Below are positions 40,156 to 49,265 of a stretch of 64,000 nucleotides of DNA, in pieces. The stretch's first letter is position 1, and the number at the start of each line of letters is the position of its first letter. Origin of the DNA: Palsa-504 sp963744575 (GTDB lineage: Bacteria > Actinomycetota > Actinomycetes > Streptosporangiales > Streptosporangiaceae); NCBI GenBank assembly GCA_963744575.1, contig CAVUUF010000023.1, positions 62,001 to 126,000 of the forward strand, read 5' to 3'. The position numbers were made by a program, and so were the translations under genes. Under the pieces are notes generated by a model. The model was not told the origin of the DNA. It searched no databases and was given only the letters and a program-made list of their open reading frames with translations.

Positions 40156-42172
40156 ATGTTCAACACGGTCCTGATCGCCAACCGCGGCGAGATAGCGGTC
40201 CGGATCACCCGGACGCTGCGCGCGCTCGGCATCCGCAGCGTGGCGGTGTACAGCGACGCGGACGCCCGGGCGCGGCACGTCCGCGAGGCCGACCTTGCGC
40301 TGCGGATCGGCCCGGCGCCCGCCGCCGAGAGCTACCTTCATATCGGACGGATCCTGGCCGCGGCCCGGCAGGCCGGCGCCCAGGCCGTGCATCCCGGCTA
40401 CGGTTTCCTGTCCGAGAACGCCGCGTTCGCCCGCGCCTGCGCCGGCGCCGGGCTGACCTTCATCGGCCCGCCGCCGGCCGCGATCGAGGCGATGGGCGAC
40501 AAGATCGCGGCCAAGGCCACGGTGGCGGCGGCCGGCGTCCCGGTGGTCCCCGGGGCCGGCGCGCCCGGCATGTCCGACGACGATCTGGCCGCAGCGGCGG
40601 CACAGGTAGGGTTTCCCCTGCTCATCAAGCCGTCGGCCGGCGGCGGCGGCAAGGGCATGCGGCTGGTTTCCGCGGCGGCCGAGCTGCCCGCCGCGCTGGA
40701 GGGGGCACGGCGGGAGGCCGTGGCCGCCTTCGGCGACGGGACGCTGCTGGCCGAACGGTACATCTCCCGGCCCCGGCACATCGAGATCCAGGTCATGGCC
40801 GACGGCCACGGCCACGTCATCCACCTCGGCGAGCGCGAGTGCAGCCTGCAGCGGCGGCACCAGAAGATCATCGAGGAGGCGCCGTCGCCGCTGCTGGACG
40901 CGCGCCGCCGTGCCACCATGGGCGCCGCCGCCGCCGAGGTGGCCCGCAGCGTCGGCTACGTCGGCGCCGGGACGGTGGAGTTCATCGTCTCCGGCGACTC
41001 GCCGGAGGAGTTCTGGTTCCTGGAGATGAACACCCGGCTGCAGGTCGAGCACCCGGTGACCGAAATGGTGACCGGCCTGGACCTGGTCGAGCTGCAGGTC
41101 CGCGTGGCCGCGGGCGAGCCGCTCCCGTTGCGCCAGGACGAGGTTCTCGCTGGCCGGCCATGCCGTCGAGGGCCGCCTCTACGCCGAGGACCCGGCCCGC
41201 GGCTTCCTGCCCACCGGGGGTTCGGTCCTCGCGCTGCGCGAGCCGGTCCTGCCGGACGTGCGGGTGGACTCGGGCCTGGCCGAGGGCATGACCGTGAGCA
41301 GCGCCTACGATCCCATGCTGGCCAAGGTCATCGCGCACGGCCCGGACCGGGAGGTAGCGTTGCGGCGGCTCGACGGCGCCCTGGCCGAGCTGGCGGTGCT
41401 CGGCGTCACCACCAACGCCGGCTTCCTGCGCGCGCTGCTGCGCCACCCCGACGTGGTCGCGGGCCGGCTCGACACCGGCCTGGCCGAACGGGCCGTCCCC
41501 GGGCCGTCCGCCGCTCTTGGGCCGCCCGCCGTCGGCGGGGTGCCCGGCGACGTGCTGGCCGCCGCAGCGCTCGCCCACCTGCTGCTGCTCGAGCCGGCCG
41601 GGGCGGGGTACAGCCCGTGGGATGTCCCGGACGGCTGGCGCGTGGGCGGGGCCGCCTGGACCACCGTGCGCCTCGGGGCCGGCGACCCGGTGCCGGTGCG
41701 GGTCCGCGGGCGCGCCTCGGCCGGCGCCGAGGTGTCCGTCGGCGACGCCGGCCCGGTGCCCGCGCGAGCCTGGTTCGAGGGCGGCGACCTGGTGGTGACG
41801 TGTGACGGGCAAACCCGGCGTTACGCGTACGCGCACGTCGGGACCGATGACCGCGGCACGGCCTGGCTGGGCCGGGACGGGCAGGCCTGGGCGCTGGCCG
41901 AGGAGGAGCCGCTGGCGGCCGGGCCCGCGCACGCGGGCAGCGGCGACAGGGTGGTGCGCAGCCCGATGCCGGGCACGGTGCTGGCGGTCAAGGCCGCATC
42001 GGGCGACCGGGTCTCCTCCGGGCAGCCGCTGCTGATCGTGGAGGCGATGAAGATGGAGCACACCATCCGCGCCCCGGCCGACGGCGTGGTCGCCGAACTG
42101 ACCGCCGAGCCCGGCCAGCAGGTCGCGCTGGACGAGACCCTCGCCGTCATCACCCCCGCGGAGCAGCCGTGA
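40156..42172 (+). pseudogene. Acyl-CoA carboxylase alpha (biotin carboxylase/BCCP), frameshifted
   Basis: The gene encodes a full biotin carboxylase (LIANRGEIAVRITRTLRALG, GYGFLSENAAFA, KPSAGGGGKGMRLV, MNTRLQVEHPVTEMVTG), followed in another frame by the rest of the subunit and a biotinyl domain ending VEAMKMEHTIRAPADGVV with the biotin Lys. The frame changes at 41143-41145: deleting one T from GGTTCTC restores EVSLAGHAVEGRLYAEDPARG, so a single-base insertion is the cause. With it, translation stops making sense before the carboxylase C-terminal subdomain. As the beta gene is intact and the rest is perfect, a sequencing error or very recent mutation is likely. Confidence 0.85.
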
Positions 42173-42338
42173 TTCCTTGCTCCGGCCGCTGCCGCCTGGC
42201 CCGGGCTACGGCCGCGGCTTGGCCAAGCAGCCGCCGCCGGGCGCATGCACCATGCGCCACTGCTTTCACACTGCCTTTATCATGCATCATGATTGCCTCA
42301 CTGAGAGGCGATCGCGAACGTCCGGGCCCGGGCTTAAC

Positions 42339-42364
42339 AGCATCGATGTGGCACCCATGTCGCT
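42339..42364. repeat. Dispersed palindromic element, copy C (degenerate)
   Basis: AGCATCGATG-TGG-CACCCATGTCGCT. The core and the flanking GTCGCT match copies A and B, but the arms pair poorly. On the minus strand it encodes ATWVPHRC, where the enolase-family remnant loses homology, so it again sits at the 3' end of a damaged gene. Confidence 0.6.
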
Positions 42365-42692
42365 GGAGCATGGGCGACGATGCCGTCCGGGTCGAGCGCT
42401 TCGCCCCAGTCGTCCGGGTCGGCGCCCGGATGCGCCGCCCACTTGTAGAACAGGTAGGCGGAGAACGGCACGTCAGCCCGCACGGCGCCGCCGAGCAGGT
42501 CGGCGACCGGACGGCCGGCGGCCTGGCCCTGGATGTCCAGGCACGCCACTTCGTACGGGGAGAAGACCCGGTCGGTGGCCGCGCTGTGACCGATGAGGCC
42601 GGACGCGATCGTAGTCTCGGCGGCCGCGACGGCCTGGACGCGGCGAACGCGACCGGCGTGACGCTGACCTTCGAGATCCGGATGGCGCTCAT
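42340..42692 (-). pseudogene. Enolase-superfamily (glucarate dehydratase-like) remnant
   Basis: From the ATG at 42692 the frame reads MSAIRISKVSVTPVAFA, the N-terminus of glucarate dehydratase-like enolase-superfamily proteins. After a deletion the continuation is found in another frame: RVQAVAAAETTIASGLIG, then FSPYEVACLDIQGQAAGRP and VPFSAYLFYKWAAHPGAD. It stops at VAHAPATW, where palindromic element C begins. About 120 of some 430 residues remain and the metal-binding barrel is absent. Between it and the carboxylase (42173-42338) I see nothing recognisable. Confidence 0.6.
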
Positions 42693-42758
42693 GGTACGAG
42701 GCTAACCACGGCCGCGGCCCGGGACGGAATAGCCCGGCGTGCCCGCCGGTTCAAATAC

Positions 42759-42770
42759 ATGCAAACGCAT
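42759..42770. promoter_or_regulatory. Inverted repeat upstream of the LLM-MarR-FMN reductase operon
   Basis: ATGC-AAAC-GCAT in an AT-rich patch (TACATGCAAACGCATATA) 53 bp before the LLM gene start. The operon encodes its own MarR protein, so this is a candidate autoregulatory operator. Confidence 0.4.
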
Positions 42771-42822
42771 ATACCTGAGTTCGGTTCGTCCGGGGCGCGA
42801 GCGCCGGCGTGGGAGGCATGAC

Positions 42823-44010
42823 ATGCAGTTCGGGATCTTCTCGGTCAGTGACATCACCCGGGACCCGGTGTCGGGGGAGACGCCGAGCGAGGCGGAGCGG
42901 ATCGACGCGATCGCGGCGATCGCGCAGAAGACCGAGGAGGCGGGCCTGGACGTGTTCGCCATCGGCGAGCATCACAACCCGCCGTTCTTCTCGTCCTCGC
43001 CGGCCACGCTGCTGGCCTACATCGCGGCGACCACCAAGCGGCTGATCGTGACCACGTCGACGACGCTGATCACGACCAACGACCCGGTGCGCATCGCGGA
43101 GGAGTACGCGATGCTGCAGCACCTGAGCAAGGGCCGGATGGACCTGATGCTCGGGCGCGGCAACACCGCTCCGGTGTACCCGTGGTTCGGCCAGGACATC
43201 CGCGAGGGCCTGCCGCTGGCGCTGGAGAACTACAACCTGCTGCACCGGCTGTGGCGCGAGGACGTCGTGGACTGGGACGGGAAGTACCGCACCCCGCTGC
43301 AGGGCTTCACGTCGATCCCGCGGCCGCTGGACGACGTGCCGCCGTTCGTGTGGCACGGCTCGATCCGCACCCCCGAGATCGCCGAGCAGGCGGCCTACTA
43401 CGGCGACGGCTACTTCGCCAACAACATCTTCTGGCCCAAGGAGCACTACATGCGCCTGATCCGGTTCTACCGGCAGCGCTACGCCCACTACGGCCACGGC
43501 AGCGAGAAGCAGGCGATCATCGGCCTGGGCGGCCAGGCCTACCTGGCGAAGAACTCGCAGGACGCCAGGCGGGAGTTCCGGCCCTACTTCAACGAGGCGC
43601 CGGTCTACGGGCACGGGCCGTCGCTGGAGGACTTCGCCGAGCTCACGCCGCTGTCGGTGGGCAGCCCGCAGGAGGTCATCGACAAGACCCTGACGTTCCG
43701 CGAGCACTTCGGCGACTACCAGCGCCAGCTGTTCCTGGTCGACCACGCCGGCCTGCCGCTGAAGACCGTGCTTGACCAGCTTGACCTGCTCGGCGAGGAG
43801 GTCGTGCCGGTGCTCCGCCGGGAGATCGCGGCCCGGCAGGACCCGCAGACGCCGGAGGCTCCCACCCACGCCAGCCTGGTCCGGGCCAAGTACGGCGATC
43901 AGGCGCCGCGCCAGCCGCGACCGAACGCGAACCGCGGCGACAACGTGACCGGCGGGCCCCCGTACCAGGACACGGACGCGGCGTTCGCCGCCGAGTACCC
44001 GGACCTGTGA
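42823..44010 (+). CDS. LLM-class flavin-dependent oxidoreductase
   Basis: The 395-residue protein has the luciferase-like TIM barrel: MQFGIFSVSDITRDP at the first strand, FAIGEHHNPPFFSSSPA, RLIVTTSTTLITTNDPVRIAEEYAMLQHLSKGRMDLMLGRG and a middle VWHGSIRTPEIAEQAAYYGDGYFAN (regions). It uses reduced FMN supplied by a reductase; the third gene of this operon is such a reductase. The ATG at 42823 is chosen because GGGAGGC lies eight bases upstream. The CE1759-type subfamily is widespread in actinomycetes and its substrate is unknown. Its stop overlaps the MarR start (TGATG). Confidence 0.9.
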   Translation: MQFGIFSVSDITRDPVSGETPSEAERIDAIAAIAQKTEEAGLDVFAIGEHHNPPFFSSSPATLLAYIAATTKRLIVTTSTTLITTNDPVRIAEEYAMLQHLSKGRMDLMLGRGNTAPVYPWFGQDIREGLPLALENYNLLHRLWREDVVDWDGKYRTPLQGFTSIPRPLDDVPPFVWHGSIRTPEIAEQAAYYGDGYFANNIFWPKEHYMRLIRFYRQRYAHYGHGSEKQAIIGLGGQAYLAKNSQDARREFRPYFNEAPVYGHGPSLEDFAELTPLSVGSPQEVIDKTLTFREHFGDYQRQLFLVDHAGLPLKTVLDQLDLLGEEVVPVLRREIAARQDPQTPEAPTHASLVRAKYGDQAPRQPRPNANRGDNVTGGPPYQDTDAAFAAEYPDL

Positions 44011-44489
44011 TGCCTGGCACCGGGCATCTGGCCAACGACGCGTGGGAGGCGCTGCTGAGCGCCCACGCCGTGCTGATGAAGCAGTTCGCCGCCGCGGACA
44101 TCTGGGCGGAGGCGTCCATGCGCGAGTATGACGTGCTCTACACGCTGTCCAAGTGCCGGGAACCCGTCAACCTGACCGAGCTGAACCGGCACGTCCTGCT
44201 CAGCCAGCCGGCCTTGTCCCGCCTGGTCGACCGGCTGGCCGAGCGCGGCCTGGTCGAGCGCCGGTCCGATCCCGCCGACGGGCGCGGCGTGCGGCTGTCG
44301 CTCACCGAGGCGGGCCGGGACCTGCAGCGCGCGATCGGGCGCCGGCACGCCCGCAGCGTGGCCCGCGCCATGACGGCCGGGCTGCACGCCAGCGAACTGG
44401 CCCAGCTGGAGACGATCTGCCGGAAGCTAGCCGAGCCGCCCGCCGCGCCCATGGCCGTCACCGGCAACCGCGAGGTCCTGATCCCATGA
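44010..44489 (+). CDS. MarR family regulator of the flavin operon
   Basis: The 159-residue protein has a winged helix: MREYDVLYTLSKCREP, NLTELNRHVLLSQPALSRLVDRLAERGLV (recognition helix region) and RRSDPADGRGVRLSLTEAG as the wing with its Asp-Arg pair. It is the middle gene of an LLM-MarR-FMN reductase operon with overlaps on both sides (TGATG and ATGA), so all three are made in fixed proportion. It probably represses this operon through the repeat near 42759. Confidence 0.9.
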   Translation: MPGTGHLANDAWEALLSAHAVLMKQFAAADIWAEASMREYDVLYTLSKCREPVNLTELNRHVLLSQPALSRLVDRLAERGLVERRSDPADGRGVRLSLTEAGRDLQRAIGRRHARSVARAMTAGLHASELAQLETICRKLAEPPAAPMAVTGNREVLIP

Positions 44490-45169
44490 ACGCCCCCCGC
44501 AATGCCGAACGATTCAGGCTCGCCGTGGCCAGCGCCGGCACCAGCGACCCCTCCTCGACCAGGATGCTGGCCGACCGCACGGCCGAACGCGTCACCGCCC
44601 TGGCCGCCAGGCACGGGCACGACGTGACGGTCAGCGTCATCGAACTGCGCGAGATCGCCGCCGACATCTCCACCGCGCTGGTCTCCCAGCTGATCACGCC
44701 GAAGCTGCGCCAGGCGATCACCGCCGTGGGCGAGGCCGACGGCATCATCGCCGCCGCGCCGGTCTACCAGGCGGCCCCGAGCGGCCTGTTCACCTCGTTC
44801 TTCGGTGTCCTGGACAACGACCTGATCATCGCCAAGCCGGTGGTGCTCGCCGCGACGGCCGGGACGGCCAGGCACGCCCTGGTCACCGACGACCAGCTGC
44901 GCCCGCTGTTCGCCTACCTGCGCGCCCTGACCGTGCCGACCTCGCTGTTCGCCGCCCCGGAAGACTGGGGGGACCCGGCCCTGAACACGCGCATCGACCG
45001 GGCCGCGCTCGAGCTCGTGCTGCTGATGGAAAGCGGCTTCGCCGCCAAGGTCAGGGACGAGTCCTGGCAGAGCTACCAGCACGAGTTCGGCAGCGCGGGC
45101 GGCACCGAGACCTCCATCGACCTCGGCACCGACCTCATGCGGCTGGCCACCGGAGGAACCGCCAGCTGA
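44486..45169 (+). CDS. NADPH-dependent FMN reductase
   Basis: The 227-residue flavodoxin-like protein has LAVASAGTSDPSSTRMLADR for FMN phosphate binding, ADGIIAAAPVYQAAPSGLFTSFF as the family signature and LAATAGTARHALVTDDQLRPLFAYLR. It reduces FMN with NADPH and would feed the LLM oxidoreductase encoded two genes upstream; together they form a two-component flavin monooxygenase set. The ATG overlaps the MarR stop. The CE1759-like variant, commonly fused by operon to LLM enzymes, fits well. Confidence 0.9.
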   Translation: MNAPRNAERFRLAVASAGTSDPSSTRMLADRTAERVTALAARHGHDVTVSVIELREIAADISTALVSQLITPKLRQAITAVGEADGIIAAAPVYQAAPSGLFTSFFGVLDNDLIIAKPVVLAATAGTARHALVTDDQLRPLFAYLRALTVPTSLFAAPEDWGDPALNTRIDRAALELVLLMESGFAAKVRDESWQSYQHEFGSAGGTETSIDLGTDLMRLATGGTAS

Positions 45170-45249
45170 GTACCGGTCCGGGGAAGCTGAGCCATCTCCT
45201 CCGGTGGTCGTGCCATGCTGGTGATCCTGGCCGGCCGGGGAGGTAGGCG

Positions 45250-48192
45250 ATGAGCGACCTGGGTTATGTCGAGTCGTTCAGCCCCGGGCACGGCTATGCC
45301 CCGGCGCGCGCCTCGGAGGCGAACGGAAGCAGGCAGCTCAGCCTGGACGGGATCTGGAAGTTCCGCTTCTGCCCGGGCCTGCGGGACCTGACGGCGGGAT
45401 TCGAGGCCACGGACTTCGACGACACCCGTTTCGACGACATCGCGGTGCCGTCCTGCTGGCAGCTGGCGGGCGTACCGGGCCGGCCCAGGTACAGCCCGCC
45501 CGCGTACACCAACGTGGCCTATCCCTTCCCGGTCGACCCGCCGCGCGTTCCCGACCGCAACCCCACCGGCGAGTACCGGCGGCACTTCACGCTGCCGCCG
45601 GACTGGGATCTGTCCGGGTCGACCGTCGTCCGCTTCGACGGGGTGGACTCGTGCTTCGCCGTGTTCGTCAACGGCGCGGCCGTCGGCCACAGCCAGGGCA
45701 GCCGGCTGGTCAGGGAGTTCGACGTCACCCAGCTCGTTCGGGCCGGCGACAACGTCGTCGCGGTCCGGGTGCACCAGTGGTCGGCCGGGTCCTACCTGGA
45801 GGATCAGGACATGTGGTGGCTGTCCGGCATCTTCCGCCGCGTGACGGTCATCACCGAGGCGGCCGGCGCGATCAGGGATTTCTTCGTCCGCGCCGATTAT
45901 GACGCCGACCAGGGCGCCGGCACCCTCCGGGTCGACGCGGACGGCCCGGCGCTGCTGTCGGTACCGGAACTCGGGATCGCCGGCGCCCAGGCCAGCGCCG
46001 ATCATCGTGTCGCCGCCGAGCCCTGGTCGGACGAGTGTCCCCGGCTGTACTCCGCGATCCTGACCAGCCCGGGCGGGGACATCAGCTTCCGGGTCGGGTT
46101 CCGTCGCATCGAGGTCGCCGGCGGCCAGATCCGGCTCAACGGCCGCACGGTGCAGTTCCGCGGCGTGAACCGGCACGAGTGGCATCCCGAAACCGGCCGC
46201 AGCCTCGACGAGGCCACCATGCGGGCGGACATCGCCCTGATGAAACAGCACAACATCAACGCGGTGCGGACCAGCCACTATCCGCCGGACCCGCGGTTCC
46301 TCGACCTGTGCGACGAGTACGGGCTGCTGGTGATCGACGAGTGCGATCTCGAGACCCACGGTTTCGCCCTCGCCAACTGGCGGGACAACCCCAGCGACGA
46401 TCCCCGGTGGCGGCCGGCCTACCTGGACCGTATCCGGCGCACCGTCGAGCGGGACAAGAACCATCCCAGCGTGATCATGTGGTCACTGGGCAACGAGGCC
46501 GGCACCGGGCGTAATCTCGAGGCGATGGCCGAGTGGATCCGCGGCCGCGACACCAGCCGCCTGATCCACTACGAGGGCGAACATGACGCCTTCTACACCG
46601 ACGTGTACAGCCGGATGTACGTCGGTCACGACGATCTCGACGCGATCGGCCGGCGCCAGGAAGGCAGCACCGCCGACGGCGAGCACGACGAGCGCCGCCG
46701 CGCCATGCCGATGATCTTGTGCGAATACGGGCATGCCATGGGTAACGGGCCGGGCGGCCTGGCCGAGTATCAGGCCCTGTTCGACCGGCACCCGCGCCTG
46801 CACGGCGGGTTCATCTGGGAATGGATCGACCACGGGATCACCCAGGTCACCCCGGCCGGCCAACGGTACTTCGGCTACGGAGGCGACTTCGGCGAGCCCG
46901 TGCACGACGGCAACTTCGTCATCGACGGCCTGGTCTTTCCCGACCGGACCCCGTCCCCGGGGCTGCTCGAGGTCAAGGCGGTGTTCTCGCCGGTCAGGAT
47001 CACGATCGATGCCGGCGACCGGAGCATCGCGGTGCAGAACCGGCAGCACACCGCCGGAACCGGGGCCTTCCGCTTCGGCTGGAAGGTCGAGGACGGCGGG
47101 GTTCTGGTCGCGGAGGGAGACCTGGACCTGCCGGTCGTGCCCGCCGCCGGTACCGGGCACGCCCGCTTCCCCCCGGCCCTGATCGCCGCCACGGCACCCG
47201 AACCCGAAGCAGAACGATGGCTCACCGTCACCGCGACGCTGGCGGCGGACACCCCCTGGGCCGCCGCGGGCCACGAGATCGCCTTCGCCCAGACGCAGCT
47301 CGGCCAGCCCGTCGCCGGGGAGCCGGGCGGGGCAACTGCCGGCCCGCCAGCGGTGCGGGCCGGGGACCGGCCGGGCCAGCTCACGCTGGGATGTGCCGTC
47401 CTCGACGCCGACACCGCAGAACTGCGCCGCCTGGGACCGCTGGCCGTGCACTCCGCCGCCCTGGACTTCTGGCGCGCCCCGACCGACAACGACGCGCCGA
47501 CAGTGGCCGGCGCGTGGCGCCGGGCCGGCCTGGACCGCTTGCAGCAGCGGATCATCGCGGTGGAGCGCGGCGGGGCGGAACTGCGCGCCCGGCTGAAGAT
47601 CACGCCCGCCGGCGCCGACTTCGCCTTCCTGGCCACCCTCACCTGGACCGCCGATCCGGGGCAGGCGGCCGACAGCCTGCTGTCGATCCGCATCGCGCCC
47701 GACGGCACCTGGCCCTGCCCGCTGCCGCGGATCGGGCTGCTCCTGGTGCTCGAGGGGGCCATCGAGGACGTGAGCTGGTTCGGCCGCGGCCCGGGCGAGG
47801 CCTACCGGGACACGCATCTCGCCACCCGGGTGGGCCGGTTCACCGCGCCGGTGAGCTCGCTCGCCGCCCCGTATGTCCGGCCCCAGGAGAACGGCAACCG
47901 CATGCACGCCCGCAGCCTGTCCCTGTCCGGCCACCAAGGGCGGCACCTGGGGGTGACCGGGCACCCGCACTTCGACTTCACCGTCCGCCACTGGTCACCG
48001 CGACTGCTCACCGCGGCCAGGCACACCCCGGACCTGGTGCCGGACGGCCGCACCTACGTTCACCTCGATGCCGCCCATCACGGCATCGGCAGCGGTTCGT
48101 GCGGGCCGCGAACTTTGCCCGGGCACACCCTCGTCGCGCACACGGTCGCCTACACCCTCAGGTTCTCCGCACCGGGCCAGCGTGACCCGTGA
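45250..48192 (+). CDS. lacZ: Beta-galactosidase, glycoside hydrolase family 2 (LacZ type)
   Basis: The 980-residue protein has the five-domain LacZ order: a jelly-roll (LDGIWKFRFCPG), an immunoglobulin-like domain, and a TIM barrel with FRGVNRHEWHPETGR. MWSLGNEAGTG carries Glu416 (acid/base) and ILCEYGHAMGNG carries Glu492 (nucleophile). A second sandwich and the C-terminal beta-galactosidase small-chain domain follow (FWRAPTDNDAP, VSWFGRGPGEAYRDTHLA, VRPQENGNR). No signal peptide, so it is cytoplasmic. It hydrolyses terminal beta-galactosides. Start ATG 45250 follows GGGGAGG. No sugar transporter or LacI regulator lies next to it. Confidence 0.95.
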   Translation: MSDLGYVESFSPGHGYAPARASEANGSRQLSLDGIWKFRFCPGLRDLTAGFEATDFDDTRFDDIAVPSCWQLAGVPGRPRYSPPAYTNVAYPFPVDPPRVPDRNPTGEYRRHFTLPPDWDLSGSTVVRFDGVDSCFAVFVNGAAVGHSQGSRLVREFDVTQLVRAGDNVVAVRVHQWSAGSYLEDQDMWWLSGIFRRVTVITEAAGAIRDFFVRADYDADQGAGTLRVDADGPALLSVPELGIAGAQASADHRVAAEPWSDECPRLYSAILTSPGGDISFRVGFRRIEVAGGQIRLNGRTVQFRGVNRHEWHPETGRSLDEATMRADIALMKQHNINAVRTSHYPPDPRFLDLCDEYGLLVIDECDLETHGFALANWRDNPSDDPRWRPAYLDRIRRTVERDKNHPSVIMWSLGNEAGTGRNLEAMAEWIRGRDTSRLIHYEGEHDAFYTDVYSRMYVGHDDLDAIGRRQEGSTADGEHDERRRAMPMILCEYGHAMGNGPGGLAEYQALFDRHPRLHGGFIWEWIDHGITQVTPAGQRYFGYGGDFGEPVHDGNFVIDGLVFPDRTPSPGLLEVKAVFSPVRITIDAGDRSIAVQNRQHTAGTGAFRFGWKVEDGGVLVAEGDLDLPVVPAAGTGHARFPPALIAATAPEPEAERWLTVTATLAADTPWAAAGHEIAFAQTQLGQPVAGEPGGATAGPPAVRAGDRPGQLTLGCAVLDADTAELRRLGPLAVHSAALDFWRAPTDNDAPTVAGAWRRAGLDRLQQRIIAVERGGAELRARLKITPAGADFAFLATLTWTADPGQAADSLLSIRIAPDGTWPCPLPRIGLLLVLEGAIEDVSWFGRGPGEAYRDTHLATRVGRFTAPVSSLAAPYVRPQENGNRMHARSLSLSGHQGRHLGVTGHPHFDFTVRHWSPRLLTAARHTPDLVPDGRTYVHLDAAHHGIGSGSCGPRTLPGHTLVAHTVAYTLRFSAPGQRDP

Positions 48193-48347
48193 ACCGGACC
48201 ATGCCGCGGCGCGTAATGGGTGACGGGGGGATTGGCGCTTTCCCGCCCGGGACCACGAGTGCCCTCGGCGGGCGGCACAGCGCAGCAGGCCACAAACGGA
48301 TCAGGTAGCCGGCAGCCGGAATGCGACGGAGCGCGGGAGAGGGCGTG

Positions 48348-49247
48348 ATGGTCGTGGGCAGACATCGGCGGGGCACGCCCGGCAGGTGGCTTCAGCTGAG
48401 GCTGCGGGTCGCGGGAGCGGTGCTGCTGGCCGCCTCCGCCAGCATTCACCTGGGCCTGTACCTGACCGGCTACCGGTCGATCCCCACCATCGGCTGGCTG
48501 TTTCTGCTGCAGGTCATCGTGGGATTCGGGCTGGCTACGGCCGCGCTGCTGACCCGCAGCCGGCTGGCCGCCGCCGCGAGCGCGGGGCTCGCGCTGTGCA
48601 CCCTCGGCGCCTACCTGCTGGCGGTGTGGATCGGGCTGTTCGGCTTCAAGGAGGTCCGTACCAGGGCGGGGATCGCCGCCGGGCTGGTCGAGGTGGCCGC
48701 CTTCGCGATGCTGGCGCTGGCCGCGATCGGCGCGGACGCCATGCGGCAGGAGGACGAAGCGGGCCGCCCGGGCACCCGGATGATGGCGGGGGTGCAGGCG
48801 GCGGTGTCGATGGTGGTCGGCGGGGTCGGCGCCATCACGGTGGCCGCCCTGGGCCTGCTGGGCGTCGCGGTGGCCCATGCGGGCGCCCCGCCCGCGGCCG
48901 CGGCCGGCGCCGGGGCCACCCTGAAGGCCGTGCAGATCAGCGGGACCACCGTACTCGCCAACACCAACGGCCTCACGCTGTACTGGTTCGCTCCCGACAC
49001 CGCGGCGAGCTCCCGGTGCACGGGATCGTGTACCGCCTACTGGCCGCCGGTCGCCGGCGATCCCGAAGCCGGGCCGGGCGTGACGGGCAGGCTCGGCACC
49101 ATCACGCGGCCCGGCGGGGGCCTGCAAGCGACCTACGACGGTCATCCCCTGTACACCTACGTCGGTGACAGCGGCCCGGGCCAGGCCAACGGCAACAACC
49201 TCGACCTCAACGGCGGCGTCTGGTACGAGGTCCGCGTGTCCGGCTGA
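48348..49247 (+). CDS. Membrane protein with C-terminal secreted-repeat domain
   Basis: The 299-residue product has about four transmembrane helices (residues 15-110, plus another near VAALGLLGVAVAH at about 170), followed by an extracytoplasmic domain. That domain is the secreted repeat of unknown function found in bacterial lipoproteins: TNGLTLYWFAPDTA, SSRCTGSCTAYWPPV, and a second half YDGHPLYTYVGDSGPGQANGN. Two Cys in CTGSC probably form a disulfide. This repeat is often used in metal- or redox-associated surface proteins, but no role is established here. The ATG at 48348 has GGAGAGGG upstream; ATG 48321 would add nine residues. Confidence 0.8.
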   Translation: MVVGRHRRGTPGRWLQLRLRVAGAVLLAASASIHLGLYLTGYRSIPTIGWLFLLQVIVGFGLATAALLTRSRLAAAASAGLALCTLGAYLLAVWIGLFGFKEVRTRAGIAAGLVEVAAFAMLALAAIGADAMRQEDEAGRPGTRMMAGVQAAVSMVVGGVGAITVAALGLLGVAVAHAGAPPAAAAGAGATLKAVQISGTTVLANTNGLTLYWFAPDTAASSRCTGSCTAYWPPVAGDPEAGPGVTGRLGTITRPGGGLQATYDGHPLYTYVGDSGPGQANGNNLDLNGGVWYEVRVSG

Positions 49248-49265
49248 GGTCGCGCCTGGGATGAT

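Noticed and set aside
38510..42172. Propionyl-CoA carboxylase assignment
   Set aside because: The beta subunit pattern (LQNITGFMVG, MPMQDE-like loop) fits the methylcrotonyl/AccD1 group better; exact substrate left open.
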